Shown piece after piece: positions 1 to 12,500 of a stretch of 64,000 nt of DNA (the stretch's first letter is position 1; the number at the start of each line of letters is the position of its first letter). The translations under genes and the position numbers were made by a program. The notes under the pieces were generated by a model that was not told where the DNA came from, did not search any database, and was given only the letters and a program-made list of their open reading frames with translations. Origin of the DNA: Cloeon dipterum (Eukaryota > Arthropoda > Insecta > Ephemeroptera > Baetidae); the NCBI RefSeq assembly GCF_949628265.1, contig NC_088786.1, positions 24,015,681-24,079,680 of the forward strand, read 5' to 3'.

Positions 1-481
1 TTTTGTCATGCTGGTGTTTTTTACAGTTATAATATTTTTCCGAACTGAAATGAAGAAAAATAGACAATGATATGAAAAATAATAAAGTGATATTACAATA
101 AAAACCAATGGAAAGTTTTGAATTTTTCATGTTAAATATAAAATTTATTTTCATAAAATGATTACGTAAGAGCGATAATTTTATTTGCAAGTTCTGGCTT
201 TTCTCGCTATAAAGACGGATCAAAACAAAATCTTTGGAATTTCCAAGGTCAAGCCGACCATCAGAGGGTAATTTAAAATTTTTTAGTGAACCAAGCCTGG
301 CTGGAAAAATCCAGTAAGCAATTGCTAATTCGACCCCCCAGGTCACGGGAATCCCTGGCGAAGCAAAATGAAATTGAGGCGAAAGAGAGAAAAGGAAAGA
401 AGGCGAGAGTGGGGCTGCAGCGACACGCACCTGAGCCTTTGCATTTACATATGGTCTGCCAGGAGAGGGGGCCGCAAACTC

Positions 482-489
482 TATAAAAG
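482..489 (+). promoter_or_regulatory. TATA box of the Drip-like aquaporin gene
   Basis: The string TATAAAAG lies 98 bases before the ATG at 580. A TATA element normally sits about 30 bases before the start site, so transcription would begin near 510-515 and give a 5' UTR of about 65-70 bases. The position, directly ahead of a well-supported first coding exon, favours a real core promoter. The transcription start itself is inferred, not seen. Confidence 0.65.
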
Positions 490-579
490 CAACTGGCTTT
501 GGCGAACACCGATCACACGAAACGCACACTCACCTCGCAAATTCTCCAAGCAAACGCTGCCGAGCCGAAAGAAGGAAAA

Positions 580-3500
580 ATGTCGAAGACGACGAGTGAC
601 AACAAGGCTAAGGCCATCATCGGCTACTCGGACATCACGGACGACTCGACTATTTGGAGGGCACTGGCCGCCGAATTCGTTGGCACCTTTTTCCTGGTGC
701 TTGTGGGCTGTGCCAGTGTCAGTGCGTCCTGGAGCGAAGGCTATGCCCCGTCCATGTCGCAGATCGCCCTCACCTTTGGCCTCGCCGTCGCCACCATGGT
801 CCAGGTAGGCGTGACTTTCAATTTTTACCCGAAATCTACCTCTATTTTTCGCATTCCGAAAGGGCCTCTACGGATACGCAGAATTTGAAAATGTGTGCTA
901 ATTATTAAGGTCTCCAGCATAACGGCTAATTATACAGGCGTCAATTAATGCACCGCTACCCACAAATCCCCGTTGCGCACGAAAATTATTTTTAATCTAG
1001 TAAATTATTTTCACCTTCCATTAGCCACCGTAAATTGCAATTAATTCCATTTGTGATTATAGAAAGTATTGTCAGGGAAAATTGAGGTTAATATTCCAGC
1101 TACTAGTTTAAAACAGATAATCTACATATTAGCTCGCAGTCGAACAAGATTTTTCAATTATTAGTCGTGGGTACTGGCAGTGAAGTCATTCTCGATTGTT
1201 TTTCTCGGCGGCGTGCAAACTTAAGTTTTGCAATGTTTATGCTATTATTATTATTATAAAGCGACAAAACAAGATCAGCTCACAGTATTATGCGCGAATA
1301 GTTAATGGATAAACAAACGCTAGTCGAGACGGGAACAGTTATTTGCTCCAGTGTTTACAAATGTGCGGTGTGTTAGCGCCGCCAAGTCACGACAAAGCTG
1401 AATTATCGCTTTTCGCGAAAACATACGCTCACATCTCCCGTACACAAATACATTTAACACACTTCTTAATGTGTCGGTCTTTTTACTGATTTCCACGTTA
1501 GCGGAGAAGACGTGGACAAGAAAGAAATCGTGTCAAGAGTTTGCGTGCTAAGAATTTAATTATGTTATTTATTGAGCGCTACATTACGTTTTCCGTGTCA
1601 TTTAAAAATAAGAGAAAGAGCAATGGGAATTAACCGTATATTTGCATTCAATTGAACGAAGAGTTTTCCTGGATCGTTCTCAGAATTATTTGTCTTTAAA
1701 CTTTTAAATTTTTATTGTTTAATAGTCCGTAAAATATTTTCTCACGCAACTATCGCATAATTCGCCATTAACCGCAGCACCGACCGCATTTGGGGACATA
1801 ATTAGATGTCTTTAGGAGGTTGCGCAACCTATCAAACGAGCGCATCTCCCAAGACATATGAAATTAATTCCAATCCCGTTGGCTGACCTCACTCTTTCTC
1901 GCCAGCGAGTCTTTGCTTCGGGACGCAAATCTCACACATACAATTTGTATTTATTCAATGTGCTCACTTTGTTGACGAGCGGACAAACACCGCGGTGCTT
2001 TACTATGGCACCAATTAATCAGGGGAAAATCAGTCTTTATCGCGCAAACGTTGCGTGATAACCCGGTCGCGCCATAAGCGTGTGCACTTTTATTAACGCC
2101 GTTAAATGAATCCGGCTGGGAAGAGATTATGCGATCAGATGACTATGATCAGGCTGCATCGTTTCAATCTAATTTAAAGGCGGCATAAGGTGAAATGAAA
2201 GTGAAACCGAGCCAGACATTTGCTAATTTCGCGTGTCCGTGAAAAGGTCCGGTGCAACTTACGGTGGATAAAATGAACAGCTGGATATATGTTTAGCCAT
2301 GACAAATCTTCAATATTTGGAATGCTTTGCATGCGAAGGTTAATTTTTACAACGACTCTGAGTTGAAAGCACTTTACAATGCTTCCCAAGAGCATTTTTT
2401 ACGATGAGCAAGCATTTGATGAATTTTTAAACAGTCATTTAATCCGAAACAGTTGTCGAAATTTAATTTTGTCAATTTATTTCAATAAATGAAAGAATCA
2501 AATTGTGATCAGCTGTGTCTAATCTCATTTTAATGACAAATATCAATATCACCATAGAAACATCTTCAGTGATATTCTTAAAAATCGCTCCAAGACCACA
2601 TCGGGATCTGTTCAGGTACAATATTAGAAACCAACACTCTGACAATCAGGAAAAATAATTCAGTGGTTTGATTACGCTTTAATATATATGTATACATCTG
2701 AATTGAGACGAATCGAATAATCACTCTATTACACATCAATCGATTTGCAATCAAAAAGCCATTAGGCTATCATGCGATAAGCCTTATAATTGAAAAGGCC
2801 GCGTGTAGAGCTTTGTAAGTATTTTATCTCATGTTTATACCCCGTTCACTGTCCAAAAGCATTGCTGGATTCCGTAGCTCCCTCTTTCACTGGCTCACAC
2901 ACACGAAAGTCGTGATCATCGCCGGCTATCGCGATGGGATGAATCATGAAATTTGCATTTTCCACGCCATTGACGGGCTCACAGTGCAGCGGCAACACCT
3001 GCTGCTTCTATTCGTGCCGGCGCAGTAGTAATTGGCGATTGATAATCACATCCCCGCGTTTGAGATTTTCATCCGCAGAGGGCCTTGAAATCGAATTGGA
3101 TTCCATGAGGAATTACGACATTCTGCCAGATTCCGATCAAACGGCACACTTCTTGCAGTTGCCCTTTTTGTTTCAAGTGTACTTTAACATTTGATTTATG
3201 TTAGATACTGTTTCAATCATCTGCAACGAGCTGTGGAGAACAAATACAAATAATTCAATCCTTCTTTCAACACCAGATTTCGTGGGCTATGCAGCCCGCG
3301 TCTCATTACCGCCCCTCCGGCTGCCTACTCTGCCCCATTTCAAAGGTTTCGTCGTGCCGAACCAAAATGACATGGAATAAATTTTGACGAGGCCAGAGGT
3401 CAAGTGCGAATGGAAAGCAAAAGTAGACAATCCATTTCTCGTGTACATCAATGACACTAATTCTTGTCGGCGGTGCTGGTGGTTACTCATCGCGAGTAAT

Positions 3501-6500
3501 TAGCTGCGTGCCGGGTAGATATTTCTGACAAGGTCTTGCACCGCCGTGGGGTAAAGAAACGAGAAAAGTGGCCGCTCCATTCCGATTTAATTAAATTAAA
3601 AGTCGCGCAAAGCTAGAAAAACGCGGAATGATTGGCCAACCTCATTATTCCCGCGCTGAATTAATAATCACGCGTTAACACGACTGCGATCTTAATTGGA
3701 AAATATTTGCTCACGCGCGTGAGTGCGAGTTGTGGCGCACCTCAAAGCAAGAGCTTTCATTTTCGGAGTGTCAGTTTTGTGTATTATTTTAATTAAAGGG
3801 TCGGCCAGAAGTTGGAGAATTCATCACGATCGCCCCGTGCGGCTGTCGGCACTTCGGCCCGGATAATTCAATTCCGCCCATCGCCAAATTGAATCCGATC
3901 CGCGCTCAAATGTCAAATAATTAGCCCAGATTTTAAATTGGCCGTTTAGCGTAAAAAGGATACAGTCGTGTAATTAACGGATGCCAAATTATTGTCCTGG
4001 TAAATTATTCACGTGCTCCAGTCACCTACATTCTGGTGAAGAATGCAATTATCAATAATAATATCATAAACTCCGACAGCCGGTCGGTTCGTTGAACCAA
4101 CCGCAGATAAAGAGGCGTGGTTCGCTGACTGCCGTGCGGCGCGGCTCCCATAAGAAAAGGGAAAGAATCCATTGCCCGTATCGCGCCTTTGCTCTAGGCG
4201 CAAGCCTTACATTGAGATATTATTAACGATTTATGTGAGTTGTGTTGTGTTGTAAACTAACCTTTACAACAAGCCAAAAAAGGCATTCTACACAGCTCTA
4301 GAAAGAATTGAAGTTCAGAGCATGGAGAGCTTGATTAAAAGTGGATTCTATCAAGCGTTATCAGTGCTTATTTAAAACCATTATATGACAGATGTGTGAA
4401 CTAAATTTAATTTATGAGAAAACTTTGGAAAATTGTGCATAAAAATATCACTTTTTAAAGCCTATCTGCTCAGCACATCTGAGCTGATAAAAAATTAAAG
4501 CTATTTCGCAATTCATAACCAAATAAATTAAAAAATCTATTGATTTCAACCATTATTACAATTTTAACGGTTTTCAAGCAGGTTTACGTTAAATGAATAT
4601 CCCTCTTAAGTTTTCTAACGCTTGGTTGCAGATATTGAGTTTATTTTATCACCATTCACGCAAATCTCAAAGTATTAATTTGCAATTGATCTAAATATTT
4701 TTACTTAAGCAGACAGAAAAGAAATCAATGAAGCCAGGCTTCATTCTCGTTGCCTATTACAAAATTAGAAAAGAAATCGATCGGAATATTAAGCGTCTGC
4801 AGTCAGTCAGCAATAATTAAGTTGAGGTGACCGCTTTGTTGAATGTGGGTATAATGGGTCATGCGAGGCTGATCGAGAGCTCCGAATTTATTTTGGCCGA
4901 CTGTTGGCTGGCTGGCTGGATCATTATGATTCAGCCGTTGGCATGGGTCATACATCCCATTCAAAAGCCGCCAAGACGGGTTTTTGCAGAGAGCGAGCGA
5001 GCGAGAGACTTGGAGGCGCGTTCTGCAATAATTTAGTGTTACACAACCGCATTTTAATTTGCGTGCTTTCTCCGCTAAGGTCGGCGCGCGCTCGCGAGAT
5101 GTGATTCTCGGTCTGGTTCACGGTGTTTTATCGGTTTCTCATGCGCCCGCCGCGACATACGGGTGGCTGTCGCGAGCGAGACGCTTTTCGCAGAAAACCA
5201 GATTGAAAGTGAACGCGATTTTCGGCCGAGAGACGAAGCACGCCTCAAGAACGACTGCTCGTTCAACTTCACATACAGAACAAACAAAATGAATTTGAAA
5301 AATTAACTCTGCGTTTTGTGAAGTTATTTGGCTGGTTAAATGAGTAGACCGTTCGCTTAGTTAGTTAAAATGAATTTATGTTTATTATCGAAGAGAGGCG
5401 AATGGAAGCCCGTCTGATTGCCACATTCGCGTGACTGCAGAATAGAAAAATCGGCACACATGAATCGATGATCTTCTGGTCTGGTTTGAGCGTCAGGATT
5501 CCGGCGGCCAAGTTTCTGGCGCTCCACTTTGGAAAACGGCAACCTCGTTCTCTTTCCAAATACGAGCGCCCGTAATTGAAGCAGAAATTCTGCTTTTTCA
5601 ATTTGGAGCGGAAGCCATGAGAGAATATATTAACCAACAAACCGGCGAGCTACTTGAAAACGAGAACATTTTAATGGCTATCTGCGCGCTGGCCGAGCGA
5701 GCTGGCCGCGAGAGAGCAGAGAGCTCGCGGTTATTATCAATGAAAATTGCTCCCATCATGAGGCAGCTGTTTGAATTTTTTGTTTGCGCGCACTCACGCT
5801 CTTAATTGCGACTCTCGAGTCGCTCTCTAAGTGGCTATTTATTTGAGCAGAAAATCACACTCAAAGTGTAACAATCCGTGGGTCGGGCCTCTTTAAATGA
5901 GACGCTAATGCGATTGCATGGGCGGCTCGAACTTCGCAACTCACGAGTGTGTGTCAGTCGTAAATGGGAATAAGACGCGTTTTCCCGCTCAAATAACGTG
6001 TAAATAACCAACGTGAACCGCCTATTTGCGTCACACACCGAGATCCTATTTTGCTTAGCTAATTGCACTCTGCGCATTTCGCAGCTACGCATGAAGCAAA
6101 TATTATTAAATGAAAATTATTGAAAATATAAACGAGCTGCTTTGGTTTAAAAATTACTCTATCCACTCATGCAAGTCTCCGCAAATAATGGACACAGGGA
6201 GTTCATCATTGCTCACTGCACAAACTTTTTAGAAAAAAACTTTTTAAAGGATATTGATGCAGGGCAACGAATTATTTTCATTATTGGCTCAAGTTACGAT
6301 TGATGCGAGGGTTGATTTTAGTAACAATAAGACCCTGCAAAATGCAATAGTTAAAACAAGACAAAGCTACAAGAGTAATAATTAAAATGTTCCCACCATT
6401 TAGAGTGTCTTTGGCCATTTTTCAGTTGAAATTTTAACGGTTAGTAAATGCATCGGGCAGAAGGATATTTCTTTAATTTTTGAGTAATTCCTATTTTTTC

Positions 6501-9500
6501 AAATATTATTTTAATTTTACATACATATAGAAGTGCAATTCTGGCTTTATTAATAAAAATGAGAGCTACAAGCGATTTTACAATAATTATTTGTCTTTGC
6601 AATATTGTTGCGTAAAAATGCAAAGTAAATTTCATGCAGTCCAAAGAGAGATGCGATTAAATCGGCTTTTCATTTAAACCACGTAGGAGGGCGTAGTTAT
6701 CAGTTGTTTATGGTCGACAGCTATTGCGACACAGCTGAGAAAAACTACGATCCTCTGAATGGGACACGCGACCCTGAAAAAGTGTAACTAAAACAGACTG
6801 ACTCTGCTAGAAGCTTCTTAATGACCAAGCATCTAGCCTCTTTAATGAATGCTGCGCGATGATACACAAACAAGTGTTTGTTGATCGTCATCGGCGCGCT
6901 GACGACTCGGGGCTGAATTTGCGTGCAGTGTCGATTTCGCTATTCAAAGGAGCCGCGGGGCCCTTTCGGTCCGTGTGAATGGTTAAGAAAGGCAGCCAGC
7001 CAGCCAGCTCACGGTTACAAAACAAGAGAGGGCGGGCTTTGGAAATAAATAGAGGATCGGAAAAGGTATAATATTGGGGCACACGTGTTCGAGAACTCTC
7101 GTGGGGCCTTGGGCGGGCTCGGGGGCCACAGTTGCACCGCCCCCCAAGCTGCTCCCAGCATCCGCGAATCGCACACACGCATATTATACGACGGAACACA
7201 CACGTGGAGCGCAGTCAGTCAATGAATTCATTGACCCGACCTGCCGCGCGGCTGACTCACTCGGCGATCTTTATCGATTGTCTGCTTTTAATGAGAAATC
7301 ATGCTTGTACCTGCTGCTTGCGTTGAATATTGAGAAATTCTGAGAATGATCTTGCTATAGCTCATAACCTGATACAAATGCGCCGGCCATAATTTATGTA
7401 CGCAATTTCTTTCTCTTTTTTTATCTAGCACTGCAACACGCTGGCGTTCGAGTGTTAAAAGCTTTTTTGTTCTGCGAAATTAATTCCTTCTCCGCCAGCA
7501 GTAATTATGTGTCTGGCGAAGGGGGTGATAAGGTTGCAAGTTTGATAGCAGGACAGTAATTATTATGGTATCCTGTTGAACTTCATTATTACTATCGTTT
7601 GTATTAAGGTGACTGCTTGCCGACATGAAATATTAGGCACCTTTGAAAATATTTGTGCGATGATTGTCATATAAAATTTAACTACTGCAGTCGGTTTTGA
7701 CAGCATCATTCGGTGATGTGAAATAGAGTATTAATTCCCATTAATGATCCTTTCTTAACTTAATTAATATTTTCGCAATGCGGGTTGCACGCCAATCTTG
7801 CCGTCCTCTTGAACGAAACAAAAACAAACAATTGCTCGCATCTAACAATACTCGATTGAAAGAACTCTCGCAGGATACATCTGTCTGGCGGTCGAGTTCT
7901 TTGAATCGGCAAACAATACGATCGCATGGGTGCAGCAGCAGCACCATTTGGATGCAGATTATGTTTTTTTTATATTGTGACGCGACGTGTCTTTTGTTGC
8001 TCCAGCTGCACTGAGAATGTCTGCCCGTCGGAATGAACGGTTCGCTCACTTTCACTGTGCGCAGTACGAACGGCGTCGTCTGCTGCCGCTGCTGCGACCG
8101 CGGGGAACACAATCGCGGGTTTTGGGATTGTTCGCCCAGGTTGAAAAGGTTGGGTTCCCGCTCCTTCGGCCCGGTGTTATATAAAAGTGTGACGTCACGG
8201 CTGAATTAGGACATCTCTGACCAACCCACACAACGCGCCGTGTAATAACAATAATTCCGCCCCCGGCAACTTTTGCCTCGTTATGGGAAATATGCTGATG
8301 AGTGCGCCGTTTTCGTCTGGCCCGTCTCCCCATTCATTCGTCGACCTTTCCTTTCCATTTTTTTAATCCTCTCCGAGCTCTGTTGGGTCATACTTGTAAC
8401 CCAATCGTTGTCATTAATTTTCATTTATCGATCGCGAAACCAATGCCACGCACCGTGAGAAAATTACACCTGAATCCTGCTCTGCGGCCGCGGCTCGGCG
8501 GCATAAATCATTCGCTTAATTAAATCAATCGCGTTCAGGTGTCTGCCGCATTAATTTTGAACCGGCCGATTGGTCGCTCTCTTTGATTGCTGCCTTTTCA
8601 GCCAATTTGCCGTGTAATAGCATTTGCAAAACTGCTATTTGCACAATTTGTGGACTAAAATGGAACGCTGCTAAGGGCTCGTTATTGATTCTGCGGTTTC
8701 GAATCTTTATCCATTCTTTATATAGCCTTGGAAGCCGGATTTTTGAAAAATTAATCTTGCAACAGATGTTTTCAAAGAAAAATAAATAAATCTTCACTGT
8801 CTGAATTTAAAATTATATAAAAAGAGTGAAATCCTTTTTTACTTTTAGTACAAATCAATTATTATTACATAATAATAATACAATCATTCTGCATAAAATA
8901 TTTGGGGTTTAAATTTTAATAGCTATTCATTTGAATACATATATTATCACACCGTATATTCAAAAATTGAAATTTTGAGTTAGCTACAATTTTTTTCACC
9001 GTAATAGAAAGTCCCTGTTCCGCCTATTTAGAAGTTTCGAGAGAACCAATATTTATTTAAAGGGTCTAATATTGATAGATCTCCGCAAGGTTACAGCAAA
9101 AGTATGTAGAAACCCGCACATCAAATGCGATACAAAAATATGGTCGTGTTTAGTGCTAATCATGCGGAGAAAAAATTTTCAACATTCACCAACTTTCGCA
9201 ATGGAAGACCAAAAGTGCGTGGCCTATCTTAATTAATAGGATGTGAAGGCTGGATATTAGCAGCTTGAATTATGAGGTGTTTATTTTCCCGAAGAAGTAG
9301 TCGACACGCTCGAGTGCGCGAATGCCTAAGCTACCGTGAAATGCGCTCTTCATAGACTGAATCAAAGCCGCCGGCCGGCCGGTGCGCGGCTCGCTCGCGT
9401 TGCTTCGCTCTTATTGCCGATTCGCACGCACTCAGGACCATTTTGCAACAACTACCATGGCAGTGAGCTGGAGCGATTCATGAGAAATGGCTACTTTGCA

Positions 9501-12500
9501 CTTTCTATGCCAAAATTAATTGCCCGAGGTCCTTTTATGGCACTGCCGGATTGATCCGCATCTGACCTTTCCGCGACCCAAGTTGTACGGAGCAATTTGC
9601 CGTCTGCAAACCAGAAATTGCGGGCTTGCTTTTTACTTGACCTGTGCATTGGAATTCAATCAAAATCAAGAATCCGGTTCTTCATTTAAGCTCATTAAAG
9701 CTGGTCCGTAATTCAAATTGGATCCAGCTAAACCAAACTCGCGATATCTTTACAGATTAAATTATTTTCCTTAATAAAAATATTAAATTTTTTCCTATTA
9801 ACTATTAATTGGAATAAAAATGGTTTCTTTTCATGAATGCATATTAACACTTGAATTTTTGCAACAAAAATCATGTCTTGTTATCCCTGATAAATTTTCA
9901 ATTTACTCAACTGGCTTTGCCCAAATTTGGACTCGTCGATTCTCCTAATCATGGAAAGAAAACGTGGATGCCTCGTGCTCTTCGATAATTGCGCTCGCCT
10001 TGACCAGCCGACTGCAATTAATACTAATTCAGCAGGTGGAGAGCCAATCGCTGCTGCCTTTTTATTAATTATCACATCATTGGAGGCAGCTACTAATAAT
10101 AGTAATAAATATATAACGCACGCTCTCAGCCGTTCGAACACCAAATCGGACCTCCTTCTATGTAGGTCAAAATTATAAAAATGTTTATCATTGAGTTATG
10201 ATTCCCTGTTATCGCGATCCGCCGCGTGTTTGTGCCGCTCGCGGGATATTATGCGACAGTTTACGTGGGAGTCGTTGGTGCTTAAATATTTTGTATGTGT
10301 GTGTCTAAGCGAATGCGTACACCACCGTTTGTGTATGCATTTTAAGACTCTATCTATCGCTCGCTATCAGTTTGTTTAACCACTCGTCGGGAGCGACGTT
10401 ATAGTTAAATATAACGTCACTGAAGCTCCTCCACGCGCTACTGTGCACTTGGCAATTTGCAAAAACATGACTCATTAAATAATATTAATCGAATTTATTT
10501 TGACCTCTCTGCAAGACAGTTTTTTAATTCAATTTAGCGCGTTTCTCCAAAATAAGTCGCCGAATAATAAAAAATTACATAAATTTGAATAAGCGTTTGC
10601 CAACAACCAGCTGAAACTCATGGTCAAAATAATATAAAAATTTACCATTTAACTTTGCCTCTTGCCATACTGCAGCCCAACTACTTCATGCAACACCGAG
10701 CCGCAAAATTTTATGAGTTTAAATAAAGTGAATCAAATAGATAAGTGAAATAACTAAATTTAAAAATAAATTGCTCAGTAAGTGATTCATCATACAAATT
10801 GTTGCAGCCCCGAAGGAAAAGTGCGAGCAAATTCGAGGCTTTCAAAAGAAATGAATGTGTAACAATGAACACTCAAGTTAGGAATCGGATTGAGCATATT
10901 ATTTCGTGGCGTTCAAAAGAAACACTTTCTCTGCGGCAAGCGGAATATTCCTTCATCTCGTTTGTTTGTTCTGCTGCGCGCACGTTCTCCAGATTAATAT
11001 GTATATTCGCACAATAATTCTGCAGTGTCCCTTTTTTAATGAACTTACGCTGACTCTTGGTTTCCTTTTTCCTTAATTGGATTGCGCCAGTGCGAGTCCA
11101 GTGCTATTGCACAACACGAGTTCTATTTTATTCGCTTAAAAATGCAATTCAGCGAACAAAGAAGAAATTGTATCGAAAATACAAACGGAAAGGGATTATC
11201 ATTCATCTGCAGAGTGCCGTATTGAACGTGCGCGAAATGCCTGTGTCATTTTAATACCTATGAGAATGCGGGCAGAATTGCAATCCTTTCACTTCGGCGT
11301 GTCAGAAAGTGATCTGTTACAATTTGCATCTTTTAATGTCGAAACGGTCCCAATTTATTGCCACCTGAGCGAAATTTACGTCCAGAATTCGAGAAAACCC
11401 GGCCGCGCGCACATGATCTTGCTCGGTAATAAATATTCTATCTTGGCGCGGTTGCGTGGGACATTTATTTCGCTAGGCCGACTGCCGGGCGGCGGGCGGC
11501 GGGGAAAACAAGCCACAATGATTTGTTTGTTTGACAAACGTAAGCGCCGAAATTTACGCGGTCGGTGCTGCGAGGAGCAATTAACCCGCTATGATAAACT
11601 TTTATTGTGTGCTAATTTCGACCAAGATTTATTCATTTCCATTCGTGGAAGCCTAGCTTTCTGTCCATTATACATATATTTCGCCGAGCGCGCCCTTGGA
11701 ATTTTTACAGCCGAAAATCGACTGACACAGCGACTGCTTTCTTGTTTCAGGCGATCGGGCACGTGAGCGGAGGTCACATCAACCCTGCCGTGACCTGTGG
11801 CATGCTGGTCACCGGCGACATCAGCCTTCTCAAAGCAGCCTTCTACATCGTGGTGCAGTGCATTGGTGCCGTAGCCGGCTCGGCTGTCCTCAAGGTGAGC
11901 CTTTCTTTCCGCACGCGCGAAATTCATTCTGATTTCTCACGCGAACCACCCATATGTCAGCAGTTTAATTGGACTCACAATCAGCAAATAGCGCCGTGCT
12001 AATTGAACACACACCATATAAATTAAGTGCTCGCGATAATTGTTTTACTTCGCGCAGTGTGATTTTGTTCACTTTCTCTGGCAGTTCACACAGGTGTCGA
12101 ACAAAAGCTTTGCAAACACGACACAAGATCATCTTGAACTCGTGTGCATGTGTTGCGAGGCCAATGTCGGCTCTAGAGTAGGAAACGTCGCTTTATTATG
12201 CGCATCAAATAGAGATTGTTGTTGTTGTTTATTTCCCAGACAATAACGTTTGGGACGGCCTAGAGTTTTAGTTCGCCGCCGCAGGAATTTCTAAAGTTTT
12301 GCTTGAAAAACAATTACGTTCGCACTTCCTCGACTTTGGCTCCCACGTCGAATTAATTTATTCTTTGACATGATTACAGGTTATCACTCCTGAAGCTACT
12401 CAGAACGGACTCGGAATCAACAACATCTCGCCACTGATCACCCCCCTGCAAGGATACCTGGCCGAGGCCCTGATCACCTTCGTCCTCGTTCTGGTTGTGC

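Larger units (their letters stand above)
805..11750 (+). other. Intron 1 of the aquaporin gene, 10.9 kb, no supported coding gene
   Basis: This long AT-rich intron holds no ORF with recognisable protein character on either strand. It is punctuated by short GC-rich, CpG-containing blocks near 4980-5260, 7060-7170, 8080-8240, 9300-9450 and 11440-11530. Two four-base repeat tracts are visible, (GGCT)n near 4905-4919 and (CAGC)n near 6993-7008, and GAGCGAGC runs lie near 4990-5005. A TATA/CRE cluster lies at 8178-8198 and an inverted repeat at 10395-10418. Such blocks would fit cis-regulatory modules, but that is inference. Confidence 0.6.

Noticed and set aside
499-579. In-frame N-terminal extension of the aquaporin beginning upstream of 580
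   Set aside because: The upstream codon at 499 is TTG, not ATG, and lies before the inferred transcription start at about 510.
2831-3028. Short ORF in aquaporin intron 1
   Set aside because: Starts with ATG but has no recognisable family, no splice context and composition expected of chance; many similar ORFs lie in the intron.
7987-8333. Arg-rich ORFs on both strands around the intronic TATA/CRE site
   Set aside because: Frames overlap on both strands in a GC-rich block, as expected from base composition, and no motif is recognisable.
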